Shown here: positions 54,166-64,000 of the stretch, piece after piece
How positions within the stretch are numbered: position 1 is the first letter of the stretch
Layout of the letters: every line of letters starts with the position of its first letter
Assembly (NCBI GenBank): GCA_021399435.1
Contig: JAJTUP010000044.1
Coordinates: 186,001 to 250,000 of the forward strand
Source of the DNA: Diaporthe sp. PMI_573
Lineage: Eukaryota > Ascomycota > Sordariomycetes > Diaporthales > Diaporthaceae
Direction of reading: 5' to 3'
Length of the DNA stretch: 64,000 bases
The notes under the pieces: model-generated
What the model was told of the DNA's origin: nothing
Seen by the model: only the letters and a program-made list of their open reading frames with translations
The model's database searches: none
Program-made: the position numbers and the translations under genes

Positions 54166-56927
54166 CTATTTCCTGCCTTTCAAATACTTCTGATAGTTGG
54201 CCAAAGACCGCTTTCCACGCTCACGGTCCATATCAGCGGCTGCGACCTTCTCGTCCCAGCCATGGGTTTCCGCCCGGAGCTGCACCTCATCCATGATCGA
54301 CTTGCGGATGGAGAAGTACATGCGCCGCGCAGGAGGGCGCCAGCGAGCCCCATACTTCTCCTCGAGGACGGCGACGGCGGGCATGAACGGCGTACCCTCG
54401 CGCCAGACACGCCGGAGATCCTCAACCGACGAGAGGTTGTCAGGAATGTCGTGCTGCGGCACGGCCACAATGCCACCATTCAACACGACTTTTTGCTTCT
54501 TTGCTGGAAGGTCGGGCACATCTTGCACTGCCATTACGGTATCGGGGACTTGTTGCTTTCGTTTGGTGCCAACGTTGGCCTCCCCGGGGCAAGATGTCGG
54601 CCGCTGCCCCGGGATATCGCTTGTGACGCAAGTATATGCGTGGGCCGCCTCTGCGGCGCTCTCGCCACGCGAGACTGTAATGTGGATAGTCTGGTTGGCG
54701 AGGTCTTTTATATACGCCCTCATCGACTCGAAGTCCTCACTGCTTAGCTTCCTGCCCTGCTGGAACTCCTTCAGAAGGTACGCTTGTTGGCCGATAAGAT
54801 CACGGACCGCTCGCGTGAGAAACTCGTTGGCCTGCTCGGCTTGGAGCCATTTATCTTCGTTTCCTTGCTGCTGTGCGCACATATCCTTAACTTGCTGGGC
54901 AAACACTGCAAATGGCGGACTTTTAAACACGGGGTGCTGAAACATCGGGTGCTTGGGGAACGATTTGCGGAGGAAAACGGCATCTTGGAGAAGAACGTCC
55001 CGAAGCCACACCAGCAACTCGATACAGGCCGCTGCCCCGTGCTCTCGGTCAATCTCGCGGGCTTCTGGGTGGCCCTCGTGGGCCAGGGACCACGCCCAGT
55101 GGTCTATTTCGGGCCATATCATACTCGTCAGCTCCGCCGGAGGTTTGACTCTATCTCGAGGGATGTCGTATAGCTCAGGGGATCCAGGCTCAAAGTCGGC
55201 TAGCGCCCTCATGAACTGCGGTGCCAGTCCCGTAAGATAGGAGTGTGTTAAGGCATCAGAGCCGGTCGCCCAGGGACCGGACCGGCGGATCTGCGACGAG
55301 TATTGCGTGAGCCAATCGAGATCCCAAGTCAGGGTGGTGGAGATATCGGTCACCTCGCGGCGCGGCTTGCGATAGGCCACCTATTTGTGTGGGCTACGCC
55401 AAAGCTCGGCGCGGCGGGCTAGCACTTAACTCACCTCCGGCTCGGGGCACAGGGCTAATTCTGCCAACATCGCGGACACCTTTCGTCTTCCGTGTCTGGG
55501 CTTCTTCATGCGGATACCGCAGGCGTTAAGCAATCTCGTGGCCCAGTCCCGAGCAGTATTGCTCGAGAGGGCGGCTGGCAATTCGAGATCAAAGGTTGGA
55601 CTATAAGCACAGCGGGAGCCGGATATCAAGATGTTGGGCGACATGTTGACTAACCTATAGGATTCTTTTTATCCCGCCGAAGGACCTTCGTATGGTACCA
55701 CAACTGACGGTCTGAGAAGTCTGGAAGCGGCTCTTTCTCGTGCTCGAATCGCCAGAAGAGCCAGAATGCCGTCTGGCCCACGGCACAAGCGAGAGGATCG
55801 CGGTGCCTCAGAACGCCGGCCTTCTCGATGCGGCCCTCCTGGTTTTCTTTGCCCTGGCGCATCACGGCGACGAGCGCACGCGCTGCAGCCCTCTTCCTCT
55901 GCCGTGACTTGTACGCCTGCGGCAACGCAAACGAGAAGAGGTCTGGAAGCTCTAAGTTTGAGATCTCGCTCGGCCGTTTCGCCGTGTGGGTGCCGAGAAG
56001 AAAGTCAACGTTGGTCCGAAGTGCTTGCCCCAAGCAGGTACGATCGGGCCAATTCCAAGCCGCCTGTGTGTGGCGGGGGATATCCTCCTGGGTATATGTA
56101 TCGTAAAGTGTTCCCTCGAGCCGGTCTGCGAATTCCTTTCGGTCCTGCTCGTATGTGCCGGTCCTGAGGTTATCCACAAGCATTCCCAGCTGCTCAGACC
56201 GAGGATTCGGCCGTGGGTTGACCTCGGTGCCAGACTGGAAGGCCCACAACTTCACGATCGCGGTTATGTAGCTTTTCACGGAGTTGTGGTGCAGCTGCAG
56301 AGCTTCCTCCGTCTCCTCGTCCTCGGCAATAGCAACTATGATCTCGTTGCAGAGCTCAGCGAGAGCGTCCTTGTGCGCCTTTACCTTCCTGCGTTGTTCT
56401 CGTCTCTCCTGCTGCGCCCTGACCCGTTTCCCCTTCGAGGGAGGGCGAGGTATCACAAAGTCCTTGATCCAGAAGAAGAGCTTCTGGTCATCTACCAAGT
56501 CCCCAGGGAGCATCTTGTTTCTCGGCCAAGTCTCCATCTTCACAGCCCAGTTTCTCGGGACAGGTTCAAAGGACTCAGCACACCATGCCTGCAAGATATC
56601 AGCCTCAGAGGAAATTCTCCCATAAAAGAAAAGTCACGATATGTCTGGGGGTGGGTGAATAGGTGCTGCGGTACGCAAGGCCAAATGTCATACCCTCCAC
56701 TCGGCCCACTTCGGCTTGTAGGCATTCCGCGTATTAACCGGCATATCCTCGAGATATCGGTCAAAGAAAGCATGATACGAGTCGACGACCCTCGGGTCTA
56801 CGTTCATCTCCATTTTGGGGTTCTCACGGGGTGTGTGGCGGGCGTTATTCACGGCCTTGTTCAGCTGGTCGGCAGGAGGAGGGTCGGGGTAAACATGCCG
56901 TGCCGCACGGGGTGGGCGCGATAGCAA
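54166..56927 (-). mobile_element. Crypton DNA transposon (tyrosine recombinase), nearly intact
   Basis: A single gene read on the minus strand encodes a tyrosine recombinase followed by a GCR1_C DNA-binding domain, the organisation of fungal Cryptons. No TIRs or LTRs of its own are visible, as expected for the group. The copia LTR at 57232 lies 300 bp away on the 5' side. Element limits are set here by the coding region only. Confidence 0.75.
54166..56927 (-). CDS. Crypton tyrosine recombinase with GCR1_C domain
   Basis: Exon 1 56927-56694 (PVNTRNAYKPKWAEWR, core-binding start) joins exon 2 56588 onward over a 105-nt intron (GTATGA...TTGCAG): AWCAESFEPVPRNWAVKMET, NSVKSYITAIVKLWAFQS, then the arginine region HTAKRPSEISNLELPDLFSF. 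Exon 2 ends near 55653. Exon 3 (about 55600-55435) has the HxxR box in GIRMKKPRHGRRKVSAMLAE. A 144-nt intron (55434-55291) joins it to IRRSGPWATGSDALTHSYLT with the catalytic Tyr, then FMRALADFEPGS. The C-terminus (about 54480-54290) is GCR1_C: SSVEDLRRVWREGTPFMPAV, ARWRPPARRMYFSIRKSI. Arg, His-x-x-Arg and Tyr are all present. The exon 2/3 junction (GTTAGT...TTATAG) is out of phase by one base: an indel or an unrecognised splice site. Confidence 0.7.
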
Positions 56928-57231
56928 ATATCACGGCACGTAGGGCCCGAAACGCGTTTGCAGCGATGAAACCTTCGCTCGGGGATATCTAAACTCTACT
57001 ACTATGGGCAAGCTATCGTAATATCGTCGTAAACGACGGTCTGAAGGGTAGGGTGACATCGCTTAGACCAGGTGCGGAGGTGTGTAAATCACGGCCCGTT
57101 TACACGTAAACCAGCGCCAAGACCCCCTACACCTGACAAGTATGGTTAGCGTAGATGATATGAGTACAGGGGTGGCCTACATCAGGGGTTGGCCTGAATG
57201 TGGGCCACTTAACTTATTTAAGAATCCTTAT
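56928..57231. other. Crypton 5' flank / LTR flank
   Basis: No gene. Contains the Crypton promoter if the element is active. Confidence 0.4.
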
Positions 57232-57424
57232 TGTCAGATTATCACCCTTTTAGGTATGTGGGACGTGTAATTATGGTCCAATTGATGGGGTGGTAACTGG
57301 GTGTATTGTGATGATGTCTTGTCTTGGTTCCTTGGTGGGACCCCACCCGTAAGGGGCTGGTTTTGTCATGATTCAACCATTGATGCCTCAGGCACCTAAC
57401 CCAAAGCACCCGTCACATCTGACA
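57232..57424 (-). repeat. 3' LTR of the copia element
   Basis: 193 bp, TGTCAGATTATCACCC to CCCGTCACATCTGACA on the plus strand. Same family as the LTRs at 17.9, 52.2 and 52.6 kb. Confidence 0.92.
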
Positions 57425-57461
57425 CACCCCCTCAGACTCGCAGGCACTGGGAGTCTGCGTT

Positions 57462-60141
57462 TTACTCCCCTTCAACTGCTTTCAGCCTGTTATTTATGGG
57501 GTCTTCCCGTAGGGTTGTCTCTCCATGTCTTGTTTTCACATCTTTTAGGCCCAACTGGTGGAGGAATCCTTTCCACTTTCCAGCCGGTAATGCCTTAGTC
57601 AACCCGTCTGCCATCATTTCTGCTGAAGGTGTGTATTCCACGTGGATTGTTCCTCGTTGAGATTCCTGCCGTAGCCAGTGATTGTGTATGTCCACATGTC
57701 GTAATTTGGTCTTGAGTGTTGTGACTTCTGAGTTGACCAGTTTGATTGTTTGTGTGTTGTCACATTCGATCTTGATTCGCTTGTTGTCCAGGTCCACTGA
57801 AAGTTCTGTAAGGAGCCGGCTCACAAATAGTGTTTCTTTTGCTGCTTGAGCAAGAGCTAGAAGCTCTGCCTCCGTTGTTGATGTAGTGACCGTGTCTTGC
57901 TTGTTTGCTCTCCATCCAATTAGGCCTCCAAACAGTTTCATTGCGAATGCCTGGGAACTTTTCCGATCGAGTGTGTTGTCTGCGAATGAAGCATCGCTTG
58001 CGACAACCAACTCTTCGGTGTCCTTGAAGCAAAGAGCAAGGTGTTTGGTGCGTTCGAGGTAGAGTAGCACGCGGTCGGCAGCATCTTGGTGTTTTCGGCT
58101 CGGATTGGTTAGGAATCTTGCAAGTCTTGATGTAGCGAATGCAATGTCTGGTCGAGTGGAAATGGCAGCGAATAGGAGTGATCCGATCTTTCGTTGGTAG
58201 GCCTGGACTTCAGCTTCTGTGGCGGCGTCGATTCGAGGCACCAGTTCTTCGGCTGTCATGGGGACTGTGTGGGAGAGATTTTTCTTGTTAGCCAGTTTGG
58301 CAATCTTCTCAATGTATGCGGTCTGAGCCAGCCAGATCCGTCTGTTCGGACGATCTCTGAGGATCTCCATGCCCAGGAACCATTGAATCGGGTCCCCTCC
58401 ACTGATTTTATACTTCTCTTGGAGCTGATGGGCAAGTTCATCGACTTGATCTTGTCGGTTCTTTCTATACGCAACGATAATATCGTCTACGTAGAAGAAG
58501 ACCAGGATGCCGTTCTTGGTGTAGCAGCAGGGTTCATGTGGGACTTGTTTGTATCCACATTGGGCAAGTGTCTTTGTGAATTCCTTTTGCCAGAGCAGTG
58601 GTGAAATCCGCAGCCCATAGAGTGCTTTGTTCAGCATCAAGATTGTACCCTTCTTCTCGTATCCTCGAGGCATTCTCATGAAGATATCTTGATCGATAGG
58701 AGCGTGCACGAACGCATTGACAACGTCGTATTGGATCAGCTCGAGATCAAATTTGTTGGCAATGGCGATCAGTGTTCGGAATGACCGTCCCGCGAGAGTT
58801 GCTGCGTAGGTTTCTTGTGTTTGTCCTCGCGCTTGTTGATCTCCGCGGACCACGAGTCTTGCTTTGCATTTCTGAAGAACGCCATGCTTGTTGAATTTGT
58901 AGACATACACCCACATGCAGTCCAGGATTTGTTTTCCTGCTGCGCGGCGGTCTTTCTTGAGGATTTCGGTCCATGACTTCATTTCAATGTGACTCTGCAA
59001 ATGGTCAGCTTCTGCTTGTCTGAATATTGGTCCAAGTGGATGATTATCCAGGTCATTGTGCCATCTTGGCGGTTCGGGGAGGTTGCTTCTTTTCAACTTC
59101 ACCCCCTGACGCAAGCGTCTTTCAATTTGTGCCTTCGTCAGGTATTTTCCCTCTGACTTGGCCATCCGGGCAGATTTTGTGCCAGCGATGAATGCGGCCT
59201 GCCACGGGCTTGTCTTTTGATTTTCTTCAGTAGACGGCATTTCTTCGTCAGACTGGGTTTGAATTGTGTGTGCGAGCAGGGCTGATGGCGGCGATCGAGG
59301 AGGAGTAGGTAGCAGGGTGAATTTGGCTTCTGTGTAGGGGCCGTATTCTCGGTCCGCCTCGGAGCGATCATCCTCTGCAGTCTCTACGTCTGCCTCCTGG
59401 GCGCTATCGGCATCAAGTCCCTCAAATTCGCGGTCGTGTTCGGAATCTTCTGCCGGGGAGCTTTCTTCAATCAGATCTTCTCCTTCCGGTTCCGATATTG
59501 TGTCATTGTCTGGGAGGGCGTATTTTCTTGTCCACTCCGCGAGACGATTGATGTCTGTGGTGAGAAGCTCATCTTTGAAGCCTTCCCAATTCCCATCAAA
59601 CACTTCGTGCTCATTAAAGATCACGTCTCTTGTATTGACAATCTTTCCGGTAGAGGGAATCCATATCCGGTAGATGTTCGATGATCGGTATCCAACAAGG
59701 TAACCAATCCATGCACGTGGCTCGAGACGTTGACGTCTTCTTTTCTTGAGCTGTGCGTCTGAGGTCATCGCGTAGGCCTTGCAGCCAAAAACGCGAAGAT
59801 GAGTTTGATCTGGTCTTGGATCTGGTCGTGGGATACCCAAGCGTTTGGCAATCGCTGAGTGAAATTGGTAGTAGGGTGTCTTCCAGTCCAGTCCGTAATT
59901 TGGTGTTCGGTTGTTGAGATAGACGGTTGTTCGTCCAATTTCGGGCCAAAGAGAGTGTGGGAGTTTTGAGCTTGTTCGCATTGCACGCATCTTCTCCTTG
60001 ATCACACCCCCTGAGCGCTCGGCTCCTCCGTTTTGTGCTTGTGTGTTGGGTGCTGAGGGCTCGATTTTGATGTGTTTTGATTCGAGGAACTCTCTGACAG
60101 CTCGTCTTCGGCTGAACAGTTCTCCATCACATTCAATCACC
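57462..60141 (-). CDS. copia integrase C-terminal part, reverse transcriptase and RNase H
   Basis: An intact 892-codon frame to the stop at 57462. It begins inside the integrase core at IECDGELFSRRRAVREFLES then NTQAQNGGAERSGGVIKEKM (catalytic Glu region). RT follows (KSWTEILKKDRRAAGK, ARLVVRGDQQARGQ, ALYGLRISPLLWQKEF, catalytic YVDDIIVAY). RNase H comes last (ASDASFADN, TEAELLALAQAAKE). No stop codons, so this half is young. It is disconnected from its 5' half by the hAT. Confidence 0.92.
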
Positions 60142-60165
60142 CAGTGATCGGAATGGTCCGGTATG
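60142..60165 (+). repeat. Left TIR of the hAT
   Basis: 24 bp, matched by the inverted copy at 62990-63013 with a single tested stretch of perfect identity over about 24 bp. Confidence 0.9.
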
Positions 60166-60555
60166 AGTTGGTATTGGTATGGTATATACCGCCAAGACTT
60201 GGTATGGTTTGAGGAAATCTCAATACCATGGTATTACCGGTATACCAGGTCATACCGGTAACGCTAAAAATAGGCCGAGGTAATGATCCCTGTGGAGCCA
60301 ATTATCTGACACCACACTATGCCAACAGGCACCACAGCTGTCATCACTGCTTGGACCTGCCTCTTAAGGAATCTCATTGCCACAATTATGGAGAATACCC
60401 CGCAGTCTCCGCTGCCAAGAGGCCAGGACCATATCACCTATAATTATAGGCAGAAGAACCGCGGACAGCGGAGAGCAGAGTCAACCAACAATTCAATCAA
60501 TCACACCCATTCATTCTGACACATCGTAGGGTACGATAGCCTGCAATCATTATCC

Positions 60556-62952
60556 ATGGGATCTCCATTTCCAACATCGCCGTCCTCGTTGACGACGCGT
60601 TCAACGTCAATATCTCTCAATACTCCTACGTCATCGCCTGCTCCGACATTACCTTTCTCGACGCCATCACCTGCTCCTGTTCAATATCCCGAACCTCCGG
60701 ATGAGTTCGTCCAAGACCACATCACATACCTGAATCGCGCCAAGACCACAAAGGCAGCTCGTCCAGGCTCATCACATGTATGGAAGTATGGTCTTCATTA
60801 CATCCGAGACAGTGATAAGAAAGAGGTGTACTACTGTCACGAGTGTACAGTCGGAAAGTATAAGCAAGAGCTATTTGTTATCAACGGCACATCTGGAGTG
60901 AGAAATCATCTTGAACAGAAGCACCAGATTGATCCCCAGAGTGGTATCAGGAAACACAGTTCGACACGGAAGTCTGTACTGGAGCAGCAGAAGAGCGCGG
61001 CTGCTACGAATGCCTTCTTCTGGAAAGACTCAATTGAGAAGTTCAAAGAGCTGCTCATTCGTTGGATTGTGTACTGCCATATTGCGTTCTTTCAATTAGA
61101 AAATCAGTATTTCCGAGAACTACTCTTCTTTTTGAATCCGTCACTACTCAACCACCTCCCCAAGGCAGCGAGAACTATTCGAAATTGGGTTATTGAAGCC
61201 TTTCGGTCGAAGAAGCAACGGCTCAGAGAGGACCTCCAGCGCTCGCGGAGTAGAATCTCCATCTCCTTTGATCTTTGGACTTCGCCAAACCCTTACGCGA
61301 TTCTAGGCGTCGTCGCCATGTGGATAGACACTTCTGGCAGGCGACAAACGACCGTTTTAGGTATACGACGTGTGTACGGCGAACACACGGGCGAGAATCT
61401 TGGATCAGTCGTTCTTGGATTGCTGGAAGAATATGACATTGGTGGAGACCAGATTGGATACTTCATGCTGGATAATGCCTCATCGAATGATACCGCTGTT
61501 GAATTCATACTCAAGGAGCTCTGCTCATGGATGAACTCGAAACAACGTCGCCATCGCCGACTTCGCTGCTTGGGCCACATTGTCAACCTCTGCTGCCAGG
61601 CGTTTCTCATGGGTCGGAACTGTGAGAAGCATTTAGCAAAGCTTGAAAAGCACTATCAACGCGGAGACTATGCAAAGGTGGAAGAGCTCTGGAAAAAATT
61701 TGGATGTTTAGGTCGGCTTCACAACCTCGTACGATACATTAGGCTAACTCCACAACGCCGTGAGGAGTTTGCTGCAATCATTATCGGCGGAGATCTCTCT
61801 GAATTCGATGGGCTCGAGCTTATCCAGAACAACTCGACACGCTGGAATTCATGGTTTCATTCAATTACGCGGGCGTTGAATGTTCGGGAACGTTTAGAGA
61901 TCTTCTCAGCTCGCCATGTACCTGGGAAAGGCTCTCATGGGATTTCGAACTTCAAGCTCGATGGACAGCACTGGTTCGAGCTTGAAAAGGTTGAGCTTGC
62001 TCTAAAAGACTTCTACGCCGCAACTTTGCTTTCTGAGGGAAAAAAGACGTCCCTCGCTGACTGGTTTTCGACTTTGGACTGCCTTCTTCGAGAAATAAAC
62101 GAGACAAAAGACCATTATTATAACATCCACGCCGAAGACGACAATAACTTCACATGGAAGTACCTCCAAAGTTGCGCAGATGCTGCGTGGTCCAAATGCG
62201 AGGAGTATTACAATAACCAGCAGCTGAATTGGCAGAATCGATTCCCCGAAGATACTGATCTTCCACCAGCGTACTATGCAGCCCAAATACTCGATCCATA
62301 TCGAAAGTGGGCATGGTTCAGGCAAGAATGGGTTCTCCAAGGCGACGAAGAAAAAAAGAAGTGGTTTGATAATGCACAATCGGCGGTGAAACAGCTCTGG
62401 GAGACAGAGTATAAGGGAAGGTACCCTGTTGAGATGCTACCACCGCAAGTCCGGAAGGAGAGAGATCCTGACCCAGCGTTTGATCGCCAGAGGGAACACA
62501 AGCGCATTCGAATAGACGCCCCGGTCTCTACAACTGATTTGTATGAGCAATATATTTCTACCGACCGGCTCCATGACGAAGAGGCAGGTTGCGACGAGGC
62601 CATTGCGTACTGGCTATCCCGTTATGACTCCCAAAGAGACCTCGCTCGCTTCGCTCTGGATCTGTTTGCGATCTCACCTATGTCAGATGAGTGCGAACGG
62701 CTTTTTAGTAGCGCAAAGCTTACTATAGTTGATCGCCGTGGTAAGCTGAAGGCAGATATCATAGAGGCTTGTGAGTGTCTCCGGGCCTGGTATGGAAAGC
62801 GCCAGGTTGAGGATAGCAGTGATAGCGAGGATAGTGAAGTAGAGCTAATACATTACCTCTCTTCTTTCTACAACATCATCTTCTTAGCAAGTCTTGGCAG
62901 TCTTGGCGGTATTGCTGGTCTTACCGGTAAGACCATACCGGTTATTATGTAA
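60556..62952 (+). CDS. hAT transposase
   Basis: A 798-codon uninterrupted frame. A Ser/Pro leader precedes a BED-type zinc finger at about residues 75-125 (SHVWKYGLHYIRD, VYYCHECTVGKYKQ, GVRNHLEQKHQ: CX2C...HX4H). The RNase H-like domain has ISISFDLWTSPNPYAILGVV with the first Asp, then GYFMLDNASSNDTAV with the second Asp, and RLRCLGHIVNLCCQAF (C..H motif). The last acidic residue is expected before the dimerisation domain SPMSDECERLFSSAKLTI. The final ~40 residues read into subterminal sequence because about 100 bp with the native stop is deleted relative to the copy at 51833. Probably active or recently so. Confidence 0.92.
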   Translation: MGSPFPTSPSSLTTRSTSISLNTPTSSPAPTLPFSTPSPAPVQYPEPPDEFVQDHITYLNRAKTTKAARPGSSHVWKYGLHYIRDSDKKEVYYCHECTVGKYKQELFVINGTSGVRNHLEQKHQIDPQSGIRKHSSTRKSVLEQQKSAAATNAFFWKDSIEKFKELLIRWIVYCHIAFFQLENQYFRELLFFLNPSLLNHLPKAARTIRNWVIEAFRSKKQRLREDLQRSRSRISISFDLWTSPNPYAILGVVAMWIDTSGRRQTTVLGIRRVYGEHTGENLGSVVLGLLEEYDIGGDQIGYFMLDNASSNDTAVEFILKELCSWMNSKQRRHRRLRCLGHIVNLCCQAFLMGRNCEKHLAKLEKHYQRGDYAKVEELWKKFGCLGRLHNLVRYIRLTPQRREEFAAIIIGGDLSEFDGLELIQNNSTRWNSWFHSITRALNVRERLEIFSARHVPGKGSHGISNFKLDGQHWFELEKVELALKDFYAATLLSEGKKTSLADWFSTLDCLLREINETKDHYYNIHAEDDNNFTWKYLQSCADAAWSKCEEYYNNQQLNWQNRFPEDTDLPPAYYAAQILDPYRKWAWFRQEWVLQGDEEKKKWFDNAQSAVKQLWETEYKGRYPVEMLPPQVRKERDPDPAFDRQREHKRIRIDAPVSTTDLYEQYISTDRLHDEEAGCDEAIAYWLSRYDSQRDLARFALDLFAISPMSDECERLFSSAKLTIVDRRGKLKADIIEACECLRAWYGKRQVEDSSDSEDSEVELIHYLSSFYNIIFLASLGSLGGIAGLTGKTIPVIM

Positions 62953-62989
62953 GCAGCTGGTATGGTATGGTTTGACCTCCATACCATAC

Positions 62990-63013
62990 CATACCGGACC
63001 ATTCCGATCACTG
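62990..63013 (-). repeat. Right TIR of the hAT
   Basis: Inverted copy of the left TIR. The same terminus ends the truncated copy at 52068 with one difference (CCAGACC for CCGGACC). Confidence 0.9.
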
Positions 63014-64000
63014 CAATCACCTTGACCTTGGTGTTGTTTTGAATTTCCATCATCCCCAGGAATGATTTCATAGCCTTGAGGAGGGTTTCGCTATCGCGAC
63101 TTTCAAGATAGTAATCCCAGATGAGTCCTGACACTCTGCATGTGAGTAGCAGTTGTGATGTGTAGTTGTTGACTCCTGGTTCGTAGTCGTGAAAATCAAG
63201 TGCTATCCTTTCCCCTTCTCGTTCGAGGATCTCCCTCGGTGCTCGACGGATTTGCCTCGTGATCTTGGCTAAGGCACAAGCTTCACATTCGACTGTTGTT
63301 GGTCCCCGAATGCGCACCCCCTGAGATGAGGCAACTAGGTGCTCAAGCGCGCTCGGGCCTGGGTGACCAAGACGGCCGTGCCAGAGGATGGCTTCGCCTG
63401 TGAGTGGTCTCCTTTTGGTGTAGGTAGTGTGTTTCTTCCTCCATGTGTTGAAGGCGCTTTGCACTTCGTGTGGTTGGTAGTCGATGACGTATTGGCCGTG
63501 GATGTCCCTGAGTTTGCACAGAGTTGACCTGTCACGTCGTTTCAAAGTTGTTGGATCGTGTTCGTTGTCCCAAAAGATACCCTTCCTTCGAAGTTGCCTC
63601 AGAGAGACGAGTGTTGTCAGGAGTCGTGGGCAGAGGGCAACGTTTTCGAGGTGTAGGACGGTCGGTCCAGTGCGGACCGGCATTGTGCCGTATGCGAGTA
63701 CTGGTAGTTGTCTGTCTCCAGCCCACAGGTAGTCATCGTGTGTGGCTGGTTTCGTATCAAACAGTCCCTCGCTGTTGTTTGTGATCGAGATCGTACTCGC
63801 TGGGTCAAGTATCACCGAGTGTCGAAGAGGGTATTCTTCTGCGTTTATGGCAAAAGCTCCCCTAGCCTCTATACTCGTGACACAATATCCTGGGAGTCAA
63901 TCTTCGACTTCCTCGACGACTTCTTCTTTCGTCGGTTTAGGTGTCCTTGACTTGGACTTCGATCTCGGACCTTTGAGGGCTCGGACCTGTGCTTGTAAAT
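63014..64000 (-). CDS. copia protease and integrase N-terminal part (incomplete)
   Basis: From 64000 down: a basic linker (SKSKSRTPKPTKEEVVEEVE), an in-frame TGA at about 63900, then the protease VILDPASTISITNNSEG (active-site DPAS; usual DSGA/T or DSAS), GAG-pre-integrase, HGRLGHPGPSALEHL, CEACALAKI and the integrase core start REGERIALDFHDYEPG, ending NTKVKVI where the hAT enters. The next residues in the original element (ECDGE) are at 60133 on the other side. The TGA suggests that this copy is not functional, unless it is part of an intron. Confidence 0.8.

Larger units (their letters stand above)
60142..63013 (+). mobile_element. Full-length hAT transposon, 2872 bp, 8-bp TSD
   Basis: Terminal inverted repeats start CAGTGATCGGAATGGTCCGG at 60142, with the inverted copy ending CCGGACCATTCCGATCACTG at 63013. 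CAATCACC is duplicated exactly at 60134-60141 and 63014-63021. Removing the element and one copy of the duplication restores the copia integrase frame. Subterminal regions are full of GGTATGG/CCATACC motifs. Carries one large transposase frame. Confidence 0.95.
57232..64000 (-). mobile_element. Ty1/copia retrotransposon, 5' end beyond window, split by a hAT
   Basis: The 3' LTR is at 57232-57424. Next to it lies a purine-rich tract (GAGGGGGTG on the minus strand at about 57424-57435), then pol. Coding parts are 60141-57462 and 64000-63014, interrupted at 60142-63013 by a hAT. Order protease, integrase, RT, RNase H on the minus strand is copia. The 5' LTR and most of gag lie past 64000. Confidence 0.92.

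Noticed and set aside
54197..54940. Plus-strand frame of 247 codons
   Set aside because: Antisense to the Crypton C-terminal exon with its GCR1_C domain.
55986..56924. Plus-strand frame of 312 codons
   Set aside because: Antisense to the Crypton recombinase exons; no recognisable domain.
54166..56927. Starship captain (DUF3435) as identity of the recombinase
   Set aside because: The C-terminal GCR1_C-type domain, the introns and the LTHSYLTGL...FMRALADF context fit Cryptons better; no Starship cargo layout or captain-first position is seen.

Overview
The window looks like a gene-poor, transposon-rich accessory region of a filamentous ascomycete (Pezizomycotina). The grounds are short (50-150 nt) GT-AG introns with GTATGT-like donors and CTAAC/CTGAC branch sites, fungus-specific families (HET, HeLo-type death-domain pseudokinase, DUF3723, Zn2Cys6, Est1-like, fungal F-box and a fascin-like family), and the transposon mix: Ty1/copia, Ty3/gypsy, a Tad-like LINE, several hAT families, a MULE, a Crypton and a MITE. 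No bacterial operon signal is present. Genus cannot be fixed from the sequence alone.

Layout. 1-4.1 kb: the 3' part of a Ser/Thr-rich single-pass membrane protein, a broken LRR-like gene, a LINE scrap and a fungal hypothetical remnant. 4.4-4.6 kb: a 198-bp TA-flanked MITE. 5.0-7.7 kb: a decayed copia with its integrase core deleted. 7.9-12.3 kb: pieces of importin-alpha, gypsy, a kinase-like gene, a multi-pass membrane protein and a SET domain. 13.2-17.5 kb: fragments of a dioxygenase-like gene, Skp1 and a Zn2Cys6 factor, then a DUF3723 gene with an in-frame stop. 17.9-18.3 kb: copia LTR plus gag stub. 19-30 kb: sparse small genes (two unknown two-exon genes, a fascin-like gene, a small secreted Cys-rich protein, a small GIYTTP gene), an M16 peptidase fragment and a hAT relic. 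29.4-30.4 kb: an intact four-exon TATA-binding-protein paralogue, followed by a 5'-truncated HET gene, a frameshifted F-box gene, and MULE and bZIP scraps. 37.8-40.4 kb: an apparently intact Est1/SMG7-like gene. 41-43 kb: an unusual GTAC-dense block with a second Skp1 scrap, then a chromodomain/AT-hook gene. 43.9-44.9 kb: a short hAT derivative with minisatellite-like ends. 46.0-47.7 kb: a five-exon kinase-ankyrin gene. 48.8-50.3 kb: a HeLo-pseudokinase gene. 50.6-57 kb: hAT fragments, two solo LTRs, a tRNA-like/hairpin element and a near-complete Crypton. 57.2-64 kb: a copia element running off the window, interrupted in its integrase by a full-length hAT with a perfect 8-bp target duplication.

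Genes probably functional as read: TBP paralogue, Est1-like, kinase-ankyrin, HeLo-pseudokinase, chromodomain, fascin-like and small secreted protein, the 9.8-kb kinase-like gene, and several unknown two-exon genes. HET, HeLo and kinase-ankyrin architectures belong to fungal non-self-recognition and cell-death repertoires. Many other signals are fragments of conserved housekeeping genes (importin-alpha, Skp1 twice, insulysin, SET, possibly HMG-CoA reductase), so the region has accumulated segmental duplicates as well as transposons. All calls come from reading the sequence; no database search was run.
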